NCBI RefSeq assembly: GCF_000426505.1
Contig: NZ_AUFM01000015.1
Coordinates: 1-64,000, forward strand
Origin: Nisaea denitrificans DSM 18348
GTDB lineage: Bacteria > Pseudomonadota > Alphaproteobacteria > Thalassobaculales > Thalassobaculaceae
Length of the DNA: 64,000 nt
Direction of reading: 5' to 3'
Shown: positions 1-7,895 of the stretch, one piece after another
Numbering within the stretch: position 1 is the stretch's first letter
Layout of the letters: each line of letters begins with the position of its first letter
The notes under the pieces: model-generated
What the model was told of the DNA's origin: nothing
Databases searched by the model: none
Seen by the model: the letters and a program-made list of their open reading frames with translations, nothing else
Translations under genes and position numbers: made by a program

Positions 1-520
1 GGCGGCACGGACGTGCTGGCCCTCAATGGCGGCGGTGCCTTTGACCTCTCCAGCGCAACGCTGAACAGCGTCGAGCTGATCTCCGGCTCTACCTCTGTCG
101 ATTCCATCACCGGCACAAGCGGTGCCGATACCATTGCCGGTGGCGGCGGTGCGGATGTTATCAATGCGGGTGACGGCGCCAATCTGGTCTCCGGCGGTGC
201 AGGTGCAGACAACCTGATCGGCGGTACGGGCGCGGACACCTTTGCCGCGATTTCCGTAGACATCACAGGCCTTGCCGAGACCGTCAACGGCGGTGGCGGC
301 ACGGACGTGCTGGCCCTGAATGGCGGCGGTGCCTTCGATCTCTCCAGCGCCACGCTGAACAGCGTCGAGCTGATCTCCGGCTCTACCTCTGCAGATTCCA
401 TCACCGGCACAGGCGCGGCCGACACGATCAACGCGGGCGACGGGGCAAACCTGGTCTCAGGCGGTGCTGGTGCGGACGTGATCTCGGGCGGAACGGGCGC
501 GGACAGCCTGTTCGGACAGA
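1..520 (+). repeat. Intragenic 294-nt tandem module of the RTX-type gene
   Basis: Bases 1-294 and the block starting at 295 encode the same ~98-residue module. The first ~120 nt of each copy are almost identical, including third positions (starting ggcggcacggacgtgctggc in both). Downstream the second copy lacks about 27 nt. Further copies may lie left of the window. Confidence 0.85.
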
Positions 521-2070
521 ACGATAACGACACCCTTTTCGGGCTTTCCGGTAATGACTTTCTCGATGGCGGCAGCGGCGCGGACGTCCTCGTTGGCGGG
601 GACGGCAACGACACGTTCTCCGGCAACGCGACGGAGATGAACAGCGACACGATTTCCGGCCTCGCAGTCGGCGATGTCATTATCGTTAACGGCCAGGATC
701 TAAGCGCCTTGAACGGGACAACGCTCGGAAGCTCGATTGCCGTTACTGGTGGTGCCATCTCACTCGCTGACGCCGCCTCGAACCTTGCGATCTCCACGAG
801 CGTGACCGGAGGCAACACGACTCTGACCTTCTCTGTCTCGGCATCAAGCGGCTCCTCCGGCGGCGGCTCTTCCGACAGCGGCCTGACGGTGACCAATCAG
901 ACCACTGCGGACACCGCCGGCACCGCCACCGGGCGCACCCTGGCGAATACCAGCGGCAGCACCGCGACTGGCGCACTCGTGCAGAATACCGGTAATGGCA
1001 ACCTGGTGACGGCAACACTGCCGTCCGGCGTCTCCCTGACGACCTCCGGCACCTCCAGCGCGCAGCCGACCAGTACGGCCAGCACCACCCTGACCGGAGA
1101 GATCCAGGCAACCGAACCCGCCGCAAGCGCACAAACCTTCCTCAATGGGCACGGGCAGACCTTCATCTCCGGCTCTGGCGGCGTTAATCTCGACATCCGC
1201 TCGATCACCTTCTCCGGCGGGGGCTCCACGGCGCAGACCGTCCAGCTCACTGGCGGTACCGGGACATCTACCGGCTCGGAGGCTTTCGTCATCGATACCT
1301 CCGGCTTGCCAACGGGCTCTATCTTGCAACTCGACAATATCGAGTTCGCCGCCATCGTCGGCAATGCGACCGTCAATGGTGGCGCGGGCCAGAACTATGT
1401 GGTCGGCGACGATGCAACCCAGTTCATCTCCCTCGGTGCCGAGGACGATACCCTGGCCGGCGGCGGCGGAAACGACACAGTCGGCTCCGGCTTCGGCGAG
1501 GATATCGTCTACGGCAACCAGGGTACCGACTCCGTCTTCGGCGGCGGCGGCATGGACACCGTCTATGGCGGTCAAGGCGAGGACACTGTTCTCGGTGGCA
1601 ACGATAATGACGTCGTCTACGGTAACAAAGGCAACGACACCCTTTACGGTGGAGAGAACGAAGATCTCCTCTATGGCGGCCAGAACGAGGACGTTGTCTA
1701 TGGCAATGCCGGGAACGACACACTTGCCGGCAATCTAGGCAACGACACGCTCTATGGCGGACAGGGCTCGGATTACGTGGCGGGTGACAGCGGCGCAGAC
1801 CTGCTCTTTGGCAATGCCGGAAACGACACACTTGTCGGCGGTGGCGGGGCGGACACTTTTGTATTTGCGTCAGGTGGCGGAAACGATCAGGTCAACGACT
1901 TCCAGGCGGGGATTGACAGCCTGCAATTCCAGGATGGGTTGACCTACACAGCAACGGAAAGTGACGGGAATACGCTGCTCACACTCTCCGATGGTGGAAC
2001 AGTCACCCTCATAGGCGTCAACCAAAGCGCCCTCGGATCTGCTGCGACAGCAGGCTGGGACCTGATTTAA
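1..2070 (+). CDS. RTX-type calcium-binding repeat protein, 5' end outside window
   Basis: The reading frame is open from base 1, so the N-terminus lies left of the window and 689 residues are visible. The first ~170 residues contain two copies of a ~98-residue module that begins GGTDVLALNGGGAFDLSS. A Gly/Asp-rich block (GADVLVGGDGNDTFSG) and a Ser/Thr/Gly-rich beta-type linker (about residues 285-470) follow. A long run of GGxGxDxhx nonapeptides (about residues 480-620) then forms the predicted calcium-binding parallel beta roll. The last ~60 residues (NDFQAGIDSLQF onward) resemble the C-terminal tail of type I secreted RTX proteins. Seen: repeats and tail. Inferred: export by an ABC type I system, none of whose genes are in the window. 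No catalytic domain is visible, so a surface-layer, adhesin or matrix role is as likely as an enzymatic one. Confidence 0.85.
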   Translation, partial: GGTDVLALNGGGAFDLSSATLNSVELISGSTSVDSITGTSGADTIAGGGGADVINAGDGANLVSGGAGADNLIGGTGADTFAAISVDITGLAETVNGGGGTDVLALNGGGAFDLSSATLNSVELISGSTSADSITGTGAADTINAGDGANLVSGGAGADVISGGTGADSLFGQNDNDTLFGLSGNDFLDGGSGADVLVGGDGNDTFSGNATEMNSDTISGLAVGDVIIVNGQDLSALNGTTLGSSIAVTGGAISLADAASNLAISTSVTGGNTTLTFSVSASSGSSGGGSSDSGLTVTNQTTADTAGTATGRTLANTSGSTATGALVQNTGNGNLVTATLPSGVSLTTSGTSSAQPTSTASTTLTGEIQATEPAASAQTFLNGHGQTFISGSGGVNLDIRSITFSGGGSTAQTVQLTGGTGTSTGSEAFVIDTSGLPTGSILQLDNIEFAAIVGNATVNGGAGQNYVVGDDATQFISLGAEDDTLAGGGGNDTVGSGFGEDIVYGNQGTDSVFGGGGMDTVYGGQGEDTVLGGNDNDVVYGNKGNDTLYGGENEDLLYGGQNEDVVYGNAGNDTLAGNLGNDTLYGGQGSDYVAGDSGADLLFGNAGNDTLVGGGGADTFVFASGGGNDQVNDFQAGIDSLQFQDGLTYTATESDGNTLLTLSDGGTVTLIGVNQSALGSAATAGWDLI

Positions 2071-2087
2071 CGCACGTGGTTCGCGGT

Positions 2088-3011
2088 TTATCCGGAACGA
2101 TGTGATGCACGTCCCGACATAGCGTGCATCACACCACGGCCTATTCCGGCAAGTTTCTCCAGCTTGTTGTCCTCAAGCAGGATGAGCTTGGCGAGGTCGA
2201 TTGCGATCGACGCGGCCTCGAAGGCGAAGAAGGCGGGCAGGCGCAAGCCGTGTGCCCGCCAGACGCGCATGCGGTTGCGGTAGATATAGTACCGGCGGAA
2301 CCCTGAATGGCTGTTGAAGCGGAAGTCACGACCAAGTAGCCGCTTGTGTTCGAACTCGCCAAGCCGGTGTTCCAGCCCGGCATCGCCGACTGCGACCAGC
2401 CCCCAGCCGAACCGCCGCATGCGAAAGGCGAATTCGAAGTCGATGTAATCGACGAAGAAATCCTCGCGCATCAGGCCGATCTCTCGGAACACTTCCGCTT
2501 TCACCAGGCTGCCCGAGGCCATGACAAAGGCAACGTTGTCGAGCACATCGCCTGGCCCGAACCGGACCCGCCGGAAATCGAAAGCATGTTTCGAGACATA
2601 GGCGCGGGCTTTCAGGGTGCATTCCGCATCGTGCAGACGCGGCGCGACAAGGCCGATCCGCTCCGGTGCCGGATGGTTGGTATGGGCAGCCAGCAGGGCC
2701 TCGACCATGCCCGCGTCGGGAATACTGTCATCGTCGAGCAGTAGAACCCATTCCGCACCTTCTTCCAGCACCAGCCGAATGCCCTGATTTTGGGCAGCCG
2801 CTAGGCCGACATTCTCGTCATTCAGGACCAGCCGGACTTTGTCCCCGTCGGCTTCAGCCACTTCCTTCAGTTTTTCCGTCACCTGATCGCCAGAATCATT
2901 GTCGACGACAATGATGCGCCCAACCTGCGGGGCCAGCGCTTCCAGCCCACGGAACAGCCGTTCATCGGGTCGATAAGAGACAATAACGGCGGCAACGCTA
3001 GTCTGCGGCAT
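2088..3011 (-). CDS. Family 2 glycosyltransferase (rhamnosyltransferase-like)
   Basis: This 307-residue GT-A fold enzyme probably transfers a nucleotide-activated sugar to a surface glycan. The N-terminal strand-loop VAAVIVSYRPDE, the VVDNDSGD segment and the metal/nucleotide-binding LLLDDDSIPD motif (about residue 92) are diagnostic of GT2. A second acidic patch, DYIDFEFAFRMRRFG, matches the region that positions the acceptor base in rhamnosyltransferases. It overlaps the upstream glycosyltransferase by 14 nt and stops 17 nt from the convergent RTX gene, so the two transferases form a translationally coupled pair. The donor and acceptor cannot be told from sequence. Confidence 0.88.
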   Translation of the reverse strand: MPQTSVAAVIVSYRPDERLFRGLEALAPQVGRIIVVDNDSGDQVTEKLKEVAEADGDKVRLVLNDENVGLAAAQNQGIRLVLEEGAEWVLLLDDDSIPDAGMVEALLAAHTNHPAPERIGLVAPRLHDAECTLKARAYVSKHAFDFRRVRFGPGDVLDNVAFVMASGSLVKAEVFREIGLMREDFFVDYIDFEFAFRMRRFGWGLVAVGDAGLEHRLGEFEHKRLLGRDFRFNSHSGFRRYYIYRNRMRVWRAHGLRLPAFFAFEAASIAIDLAKLILLEDNKLEKLAGIGRGVMHAMSGRASHRSG

Positions 3012-4047
3012 GTTCCACCCCGGTTGGCGAGACTGGTCCCGCTCTGTTTTCGCGCCGGATCGGCCGACGGTCGCCTTCGCTGGTGAAGAGTTTTGCAGGA
3101 TTCCAGCTCAGCGCGGAAAGAAACGTGCAAACCCCCACCTTTCGGCTGGCCTGAATTGCGGCCCGCTGTTTCATGACGGCAGGAAAGGCGGCAAGCGCAT
3201 CACGGATCGCCCGCACCCGGACAGCACTGTCGCCGCGCACAGGGCCAAGCAGCACAATGAGCGCGAGCTGTGCCAGCAGCAACGGCAGAATCAGATGGAA
3301 CGCCGGCGCGGGCATCGTGCGCAGGAACGTCCAGATCCGGTTCCGTGTGATGTGGTAGCGGGAGAATTCCGAGTTCTCACCGGCAATGGCCGAGGCGACA
3401 TGCCGGACCCGGGCACCGGCAAGCTGAATACAGCGCTCGCCGGCAAGCCGCAAACGCAGCCCGAGTTCGACATCCTCGTAGTAACAGAAATAGGTCTCGG
3501 CAAAACCGCCGACCTGCTCGAAGACATTTTTGCGATAGAACGCAGCAGCGGCACAGGGGCCCATCACCTCGGCATCTTCCGATATCAGAGATGCGGGCTT
3601 CAGCCGGTCACCCCGCCAGGCAAGACCGAGCGGGCTGTAATGATCCCCGGCACCGTCGAGCAAGCCCGGGTCGCTGTCGAGAAGCTGGGTCGAGCCGAAG
3701 ACGGAGATGCCGTCATAGCGAGCGACAGCATCCGCGAAGGCCTGGAGCCAATCCGGCTCGGCAAAGGCATCCGGGTTCAGCAAGGCGAGCCAGGTCCCCC
3801 GCGCCTGCCGGGCAAGCAGATTGTTGCCGGCGGCAAAGCCGATATTCTCCGGGCTGCGCACCAACTCGGCCGGGACGCCGAGATCGCCCAGGTCAATATC
3901 ATCTCCGTCCGGAGACCCGTTATCGAGCACCAGGATTTCGAAATCGCGGAATGTCTGCGCTTCCAGCGCCGTCAGACAGCGGGGCAGGTACGCGCCCGAG
4001 TTATAGGCGACGACAAGGACGGAGATCAGTGGCGCTCTGGCTACCAT
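2998..4047 (-). CDS. Family 2 glycosyltransferase
   Basis: This is a GT-A fold glycosyltransferase of about 349 residues. It opens with ISVLVVAYNSGAYLPRCL, then VLDNGSPDGD, ALLNPDAF in place of a canonical DxD, and a YYEDVELGLRLRLAG acceptor-side motif (about residue 200). A hydrophobic stretch around residues 250-275 (FHLILPLLLAQLALIVLL) suggests a C-terminal membrane contact. The ATG at 4047 is preferred because the conserved first strand begins four residues later; a TTG at 4059 is also possible, and no strong ribosome site is seen for either. The 14-nt overlap with the second transferase implies joint synthesis of an envelope or exopolysaccharide glycan. Confidence 0.86.
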   Translation of the reverse strand: MVARAPLISVLVVAYNSGAYLPRCLTALEAQTFRDFEILVLDNGSPDGDDIDLGDLGVPAELVRSPENIGFAAGNNLLARQARGTWLALLNPDAFAEPDWLQAFADAVARYDGISVFGSTQLLDSDPGLLDGAGDHYSPLGLAWRGDRLKPASLISEDAEVMGPCAAAAFYRKNVFEQVGGFAETYFCYYEDVELGLRLRLAGERCIQLAGARVRHVASAIAGENSEFSRYHITRNRIWTFLRTMPAPAFHLILPLLLAQLALIVLLGPVRGDSAVRVRAIRDALAAFPAVMKQRAAIQASRKVGVCTFLSALSWNPAKLFTSEGDRRPIRRENRAGPVSPTGVEHAAD

Positions 4048-4130
4048 GCGAGTCTGCAATTGGCTGATTTTTCATGACCATAGCATGGCCTTATCTCCGC
4101 TTTCGAGCACGGAGACACAATCCGCGCAAA

Positions 4131-4158
4131 CAAAAGGGGCTCGTCAGCGACGAGCCCC
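4131..4158 (-). terminator. Intrinsic terminator after speDE
   Basis: A ten-base-pair stem, GGGGCTCGTC with GACGAGCCCC, and a three-base loop are followed on the minus strand by TTTTGTTT. It lies 166 nt past the speE stop and before the glycosyltransferase pair, separating the two transcription units. Confidence 0.8.
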
Positions 4159-4323
4159 GTAGGGAGAGTCTCGGAAGGATCACTTCGCCAGGTTAGGGGG
4201 ATGCGCGAAAACGCTCCTGGACGTGATTGCTACCGCTGGGGGAAACGGCGCTTCCTTGCAACTCAATGTAGTGCGCAGCGGTAAAGAAAGCCTTAAGCGA
4301 GCAGCAGAAAAATAGCGGTCGGG

Positions 4324-5172
4324 CTAAACCAGCAGCTTGCGGATGAATTGCGGCAAGCCGAACGCACCGGCATGGGCTTCCGGCGTATAATAGCGGCAGG
4401 CGATGTCGGCCGCTTCGAACCGCTTCGCAATCTCCGGGACGGGAAGCTGGCGCAAAGACTTATCGTCGCTGGCCCAGCCAAAAGCCATCAGCCCGCCCTG
4501 ATAGGTCGGCACCGCTGCCGTGTAGAACCAGACATCGGCAAAATGCGGGCTGAGACGGTTGAAGCTGTTCGTCACCTCGCCGCCCTGCACAAACGGCACG
4601 CCGTTCTGTGTAAGCAGGATACCGCCGTCGGTGAGGCACCGCTTGCAGGCCCGGTAGAAGCTCTCCCGGAACAGCACCTCGCCCGGCCCGATGGGATCGG
4701 TCGAATCGACGATGATCACATCCCAGCGCCCGTCCGTCTCCTCGACGAACTTCGCCCCGTCGGCGAATTGCAGATCGAGTCGGGGATTATCGAACGCTCC
4801 GTTGCTGAGAGACGGCAGATGCTCGATGCACATGTCGACGACGCTGCGATCGAGCTCGACCATCGTCACCTGTTCGACCGATTTGTGACGCAGCGCTTCA
4901 CGCGCCATGCCGCCATCGCCGCCGCCGATGATCAGCACGCGCTTCGCCCGGCCATGGGCCAGGATCGGGACATGCGTGAGCATCTCGTGATAGACGAACT
5001 CGTCGCCCTCAGTGGTCTGGACGATGCCGTCGAGCGCCATCACCCGGCCGAAAGCACGGTTTTCGAAGATGATCAGATCCTGATGCTCCGTCCGTTCCCG
5101 GAAGAGCACCTTGTCGATCACCAAACGTTGCCCGTAGCCGCTGTGGAGGGTTTCGCAGAACCACTCGCTCAT
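4324..5172 (-). CDS. speE: Spermidine synthase
   Basis: This 282-residue cytoplasmic aminopropyltransferase moves the aminopropyl group of decarboxylated S-adenosylmethionine to putrescine, giving spermidine and methylthioadenosine. The nucleotide-binding IIGGGDGGMAREALRH (about residue 85) and the catalytic loop VDSTDPIGPGEVLF (about residue 155) are both intact. The length is normal for bacterial SpeE. Its ATG overlaps the speD stop by 4 nt, so the enzyme and its substrate-producing partner are translationally coupled. No ornithine or arginine decarboxylase lies nearby, so putrescine must come from elsewhere. Confidence 0.95.
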   Translation of the reverse strand: MSEWFCETLHSGYGQRLVIDKVLFRERTEHQDLIIFENRAFGRVMALDGIVQTTEGDEFVYHEMLTHVPILAHGRAKRVLIIGGGDGGMAREALRHKSVEQVTMVELDRSVVDMCIEHLPSLSNGAFDNPRLDLQFADGAKFVEETDGRWDVIIVDSTDPIGPGEVLFRESFYRACKRCLTDGGILLTQNGVPFVQGGEVTNSFNRLSPHFADVWFYTAAVPTYQGGLMAFGWASDDKSLRQLPVPEIAKRFEAADIACRYYTPEAHAGAFGLPQFIRKLLV

Positions 5173-5678
5173 ACGGTCAGGCCCCGTTTCAGGTCGTTGA
5201 GCTGAATTGAGTCAGGTCGGAAGGCCCGGCGCAGCACCGCGATCGCCTTGTGCGGTTCGGCATCCCCGCACATGAACACGTCGAGCGCGGCATAACCCCG
5301 CTCCGGCCATGTGTGGATGCTGATATGCGACTCAGCAAGCACCGCAACACCCGACACACCGCCGTTCGGCGTGAAGTGATGCAGGTGAATGTGCAGCAAG
5401 GTCGCCCCGGAAACCTCGACGGCTTCGCGCAGGGTTTCCTCGACATGTGCGAGGTCATCCAGTCGCGAGGCGCCAACCAGATCGATGATCAGGTGCGTGC
5501 CGGCAAAAACCAGCCCGTCCTTCTTCACGAAATGATCGAGAGATGCATCCGAATGCGTCGGTGCCCATTGAACGACCGTGCCATCATTATTGGCCGTGCC
5601 GGTGGTGTCGGAATTGGTTCTGCTCGGTTGAGTATCCGAGTCCATCCCCAAATCAGCGAAGGCGACGTTTTTATCCAT
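5169..5678 (-). CDS. speD: S-adenosylmethionine decarboxylase proenzyme, class 1B
   Basis: The protein is a self-processing pyruvoyl enzyme that makes decarboxylated AdoMet for SpeE. The cleavage site is visible as LAE-SHISIHTWPE: serine 117 would become the pyruvoyl group, followed by conserved histidines and ALDVFMCGD. I start at the ATG at 5678, preceded by a strong GGAGGGG ribosome site; a TTG one codon upstream is less likely. At 169 residues it is some 35-40 residues longer than typical class 1B enzymes. The excess is a polar, Ser/Thr/Asn-rich N-terminal tail (about residues 1-45) that looks disordered. Confidence 0.94.
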   Translation of the reverse strand: MDKNVAFADLGMDSDTQPSRTNSDTTGTANNDGTVVQWAPTHSDASLDHFVKKDGLVFAGTHLIIDLVGASRLDDLAHVEETLREAVEVSGATLLHIHLHHFTPNGGVSGVAVLAESHISIHTWPERGYAALDVFMCGDAEPHKAIAVLRRAFRPDSIQLNDLKRGLTV

Positions 5679-5963
5679 CAACCCCTCCTATCCAGTAGAT
5701 GTCCCAGTTACCCCGTCGCATCCCGCTTGCCGCAACACCGTTGGGCGGAATGGTCTGGCGTTCCTTTCGCTCCGCACGAAGCGGATATAAGCGCGGCGTT
5801 CTGAGGCTTTTAGCCCCCCGTAGCAAGTTAATTCTGACCCGCCGCTCGAAAAAGTTCGACCGGAAGCGCCCCACTTCATCGCGGTGCCCTGCCGGTCGTG
5901 TCTTTCTGGATAAAAAATGCGCAATAAGTGCGCCCGCGTCAAGAGGAGAACCCGACAAATTTT

Positions 5964-6362
5964 TCAGCGCGGCCGCAAGGCGATGCAATCGATTTCGACA
6001 AGCGCCTTCCGGGCCAGCCCGGTGACCCCGATACAGGTCCGTGCCGGCCGCGTTTCGGCCCCGAAATACTCCGCATAGACCGCGTTCATCGCATCGTAGT
6101 CACGCTCAAATTCCGTCAGGAACACGCGGGCGGAAACAACGTGACTGAAATCGAGCCCGAGCCCCTCAAGTACCAGCCGCAGATTTTCCATGGTCCGGCG
6201 GGTCTGCGCCTCGACGCCATCCGGCAGCAGTCGCGCATCATCGTCGGGATCGGTCGCAAGCTGACCCGTAATCAGACACCAGTCATCGACCTCGACGGCA
6301 TGGCTGTATGGCGCAACCGGAGCGGGCGCCTGATTGAACAAATGAAATACCGGTCCCGCCAT
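5964..6362 (-). CDS. RidA/YjgF family protein (enamine/imine deaminase-like)
   Basis: This is a 132-residue Rid-superfamily protein, normally a trimer that hydrolyses reactive enamine/imine intermediates from PLP enzymes. Visible family features are the N-terminal APVAPYSHAV, the ITGQLATDP segment, and the C-terminal RTCIGVTGLARKALVEID. The usual signature arginine of archetypal RidA sits in an xARTxxxV context, here PARTCIGV. The start at 6362 is chosen because GGGGAG lies just upstream of that ATG. The DUF1289 gene ends 15 nt upstream, so the two are probably cotranscribed. The exact Rid subgroup and substrate are not clear. Confidence 0.88.
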   Translation of the reverse strand: MAGPVFHLFNQAPAPVAPYSHAVEVDDWCLITGQLATDPDDDARLLPDGVEAQTRRTMENLRLVLEGLGLDFSHVVSARVFLTEFERDYDAMNAVYAEYFGAETRPARTCIGVTGLARKALVEIDCIALRPR

Positions 6363-6377
6363 GATGCGTCTCCCCAA

Positions 6378-6605
6378 TCACTCCGCGCTGGTCGCCGTAC
6401 CGGCCCTGCGCCGGTTTTTGCGCCTTTGCCGAGGCACGGTCGCGCCGCGTCGATCATGCAGTTCGGCAATGATCTGAAGTCTGCGATCACTGTCATACCG
6501 TGACCAGCCCGAAATCTCCTCGATCGTTCGCCAGCAGCCGAGACAACGACCGCTCTCGCGGTCGATCTGGCAAACGGCAACGCAGGGAGATGGAATATCG
6601 GGCAT
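6378..6605 (-). CDS. DUF1289 small cysteine protein
   Basis: This 75-residue protein has the DUF1289 pattern SPCVAVCQIDRESGRCLGCWRTIEEIxxW. Four cysteines (positions 8, 12, 21 and 24) suggest a small metal- or cluster-binding fold. The function of the family is not established, though it often travels with RidA or fatty-acid genes. The C-terminus is a highly basic tail (RRKNRRR). The gene sits directly upstream of the RidA gene, probably in one transcript. Confidence 0.85.
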   Translation of the reverse strand: MPDIPSPCVAVCQIDRESGRCLGCWRTIEEISGWSRYDSDRRLQIIAELHDRRGATVPRQRRKNRRRAGTATSAE

Positions 6606-6650
6606 GACGAAAATCTACCGACCACAGTTTCAGAACATCGAAGCATTGCA

Positions 6651-6686
6651 GAAAAGAAAACGGCGTGGATCAAAAATCCACGCCGT
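6651..6686 (-). terminator. Intrinsic terminator after the DJ-1/PfpI gene
   Basis: A perfect 11-bp stem (ACGGCGTGGAT paired with ATCCACGCCGT, five-base loop) is followed on the minus strand by TTTTCTTTTC, 30 nt past the stop codon. Confidence 0.9.
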
Positions 6687-6715
6687 CTGCGTCGGTTTAT
6701 AGTCCGGAAGCGGCG

Positions 6716-7285
6716 TTAAGCTGCTTCGGTCACATTGCTTTCGAAAGCATTGATCAGGGCTGCGAAGCTCTGGATCATCTCAGCGATACCTTCGGTGCCG
6801 CTGGCGGTGACCAGGTTGCCTTCGGTCACGGAAGCGACCTCTTCCCAGCTGGCACCGGCGGCTTCGAGAGCCTCACGGGTGTCGGCGGAGGAGGTAACGG
6901 TCCGGCCCTTGGCATCCTCGATGGTGATCATCAGGGACGTGGCATCGCCGATCAGGGCAACCGGCATACCGGCGCGCATGAAGGCCTTCAGGACGCGCTG
7001 GGCATGGGGGTCTTCAGCCAGCTTCTCAACGCCACGGACACCGCCCGGGACAATGAGGCCAGCATAATCGACGGCCAGCGTGTCAGCCAAGTCCGCGTCA
7101 ACCGGGAAGAAATGGCCCCAGGAACCGTCGTACCAGCCATTGACGAGGCCGGTGGCGCGGGAAACGGCTTTGACCGTCGCGCCGGCGGCAAGCAACTGCT
7201 TTTGGGGCTCGACGAATTCGACTTCATCGAAACCGTTGGCGACCATGATTGCAATATTTTTTCCGGTGAGCGGCTTGTCCTGCAT
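6716..7285 (-). CDS. DJ-1/PfpI superfamily protein lacking the nucleophile cysteine
   Basis: This 189-residue protein follows PfpI/YhbO-type proteins from end to end: KNIAIMVANGFDEVEF at the start, GLIVPGGV at the nucleophile-side strand, and KGRTVTSSADTREALEAAGA plus GNLVTASG near the C-terminus. The nucleophile elbow that normally reads AICHG is ALIGDA here. Residues 113-115 are Gly-Asp-Ala, so the catalytic cysteine and its neighbouring histidine are gone. The partner acidic residue (FDEVE, residues 19-23) remains. An AGGAG ribosome site supports the ATG. It should lack classical DJ-1 hydrolase/deglycase chemistry and may be a binding or regulatory member. It is monocistronic, with its own terminator. 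Confidence 0.88.
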   Translation of the reverse strand: MQDKPLTGKNIAIMVANGFDEVEFVEPQKQLLAAGATVKAVSRATGLVNGWYDGSWGHFFPVDADLADTLAVDYAGLIVPGGVRGVEKLAEDPHAQRVLKAFMRAGMPVALIGDATSLMITIEDAKGRTVTSSADTREALEAAGASWEEVASVTEGNLVTASGTEGIAEMIQSFAALINAFESNVTEAA

Positions 7286-7651
7286 TTAGTTCTCCTTTTT
7301 CTAGCGTCTCGTCGGGTGCGGCGGGGCCGGAACGGTCCTGGATCAAGACACTCCCGGGATGCGCCGAAAAATCGGACTCCAGAAAGCAAGTCTCATCAAA
7401 ACGCCGAATGTGGGCTGGATCCCTCAACACCCGGTCAAGGCCGGGAGCGGGATCGAAACAATTGAAACCGACGAGCATTAGCTCGCGGCGTCGGAGATAG
7501 CGAAAATCCAGACGAAATTCAAGTCAAGAGATGTGCATGGCTGCGTTGCGCGGATAATTCCGGGCCGGGATGCTGGCAAATTCCCAATCCGCCGAACACC
7601 TGATCATCTCCACGCCAACTTCAACATAAGTTGAGGCGCGATTGGCATCAC
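7286..7651. other. 366-nt intergenic stretch upstream of the DJ-1 gene
   Basis: It lies between the DJ-1 start and the tRNA 3' end. I see no credible gene. The overlapping reading frames lack ribosome sites and run into DJ-1 out of frame. The DJ-1 promoter and 5' leader must lie here, but I cannot point to convincing -35/-10 elements. Confidence 0.5.
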
Positions 7652-7725
7652 TGGAGCGGGTGAAGGGAATCGAACCCTCGTATTCAGCTTGGGAAGCTGA
7701 TGTTCTACCATTGAACTACACCCGC
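7652..7725 (-). tRNA. tRNA-Gly(CCC)
   Basis: On the minus strand the acceptor stem GCGGGTG pairs with CACCCGC, followed by discriminator T and an encoded CCA. The D arm is GTTC-AATGGTA-GAAC, the anticodon stem TCAGC/GCTGA encloses TTCCCAA (anticodon CCC at 7691-7693), and the T arm is GAGGG-TTCGATT-CCCTT. All stems are intact. No duplicated 3' end or integrase is nearby, so there is no sign that it is an integration site in use. Confidence 0.95.
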
Positions 7726-7895
7726 GACACCGCCAAAGATGCGCAAGCAGCGCCCTGCTTACAAGTGAAATCGTTTGTTAAGCATTTCTCTCTAAGTAGA
7801 TGCATATTGAATTGAAAATCGATAAAGGTTCTCACTGAACTTACGATTGGCAGATTTGCGGCAGCCGAAGAAATCGACTGCAGCGGAGGTAATAG

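Noticed and set aside
1400-1900. Regular short repeats that could look like a CRISPR array
   Set aside because: They are codons for GGxGxDxhx calcium-binding repeats in a single open frame, without spacers or cas genes.
7224-7478. An 84-codon minus-strand frame at the 5' side of the DJ-1 gene
   Set aside because: It runs out of frame into DJ-1 and has no family resemblance, while the DJ-1 start has a clear AGGAG.
7652-7725. tRNA-Gly as an attachment site of a mobile element
   Set aside because: No duplicated tRNA 3' end, integrase or phage genes on either side.
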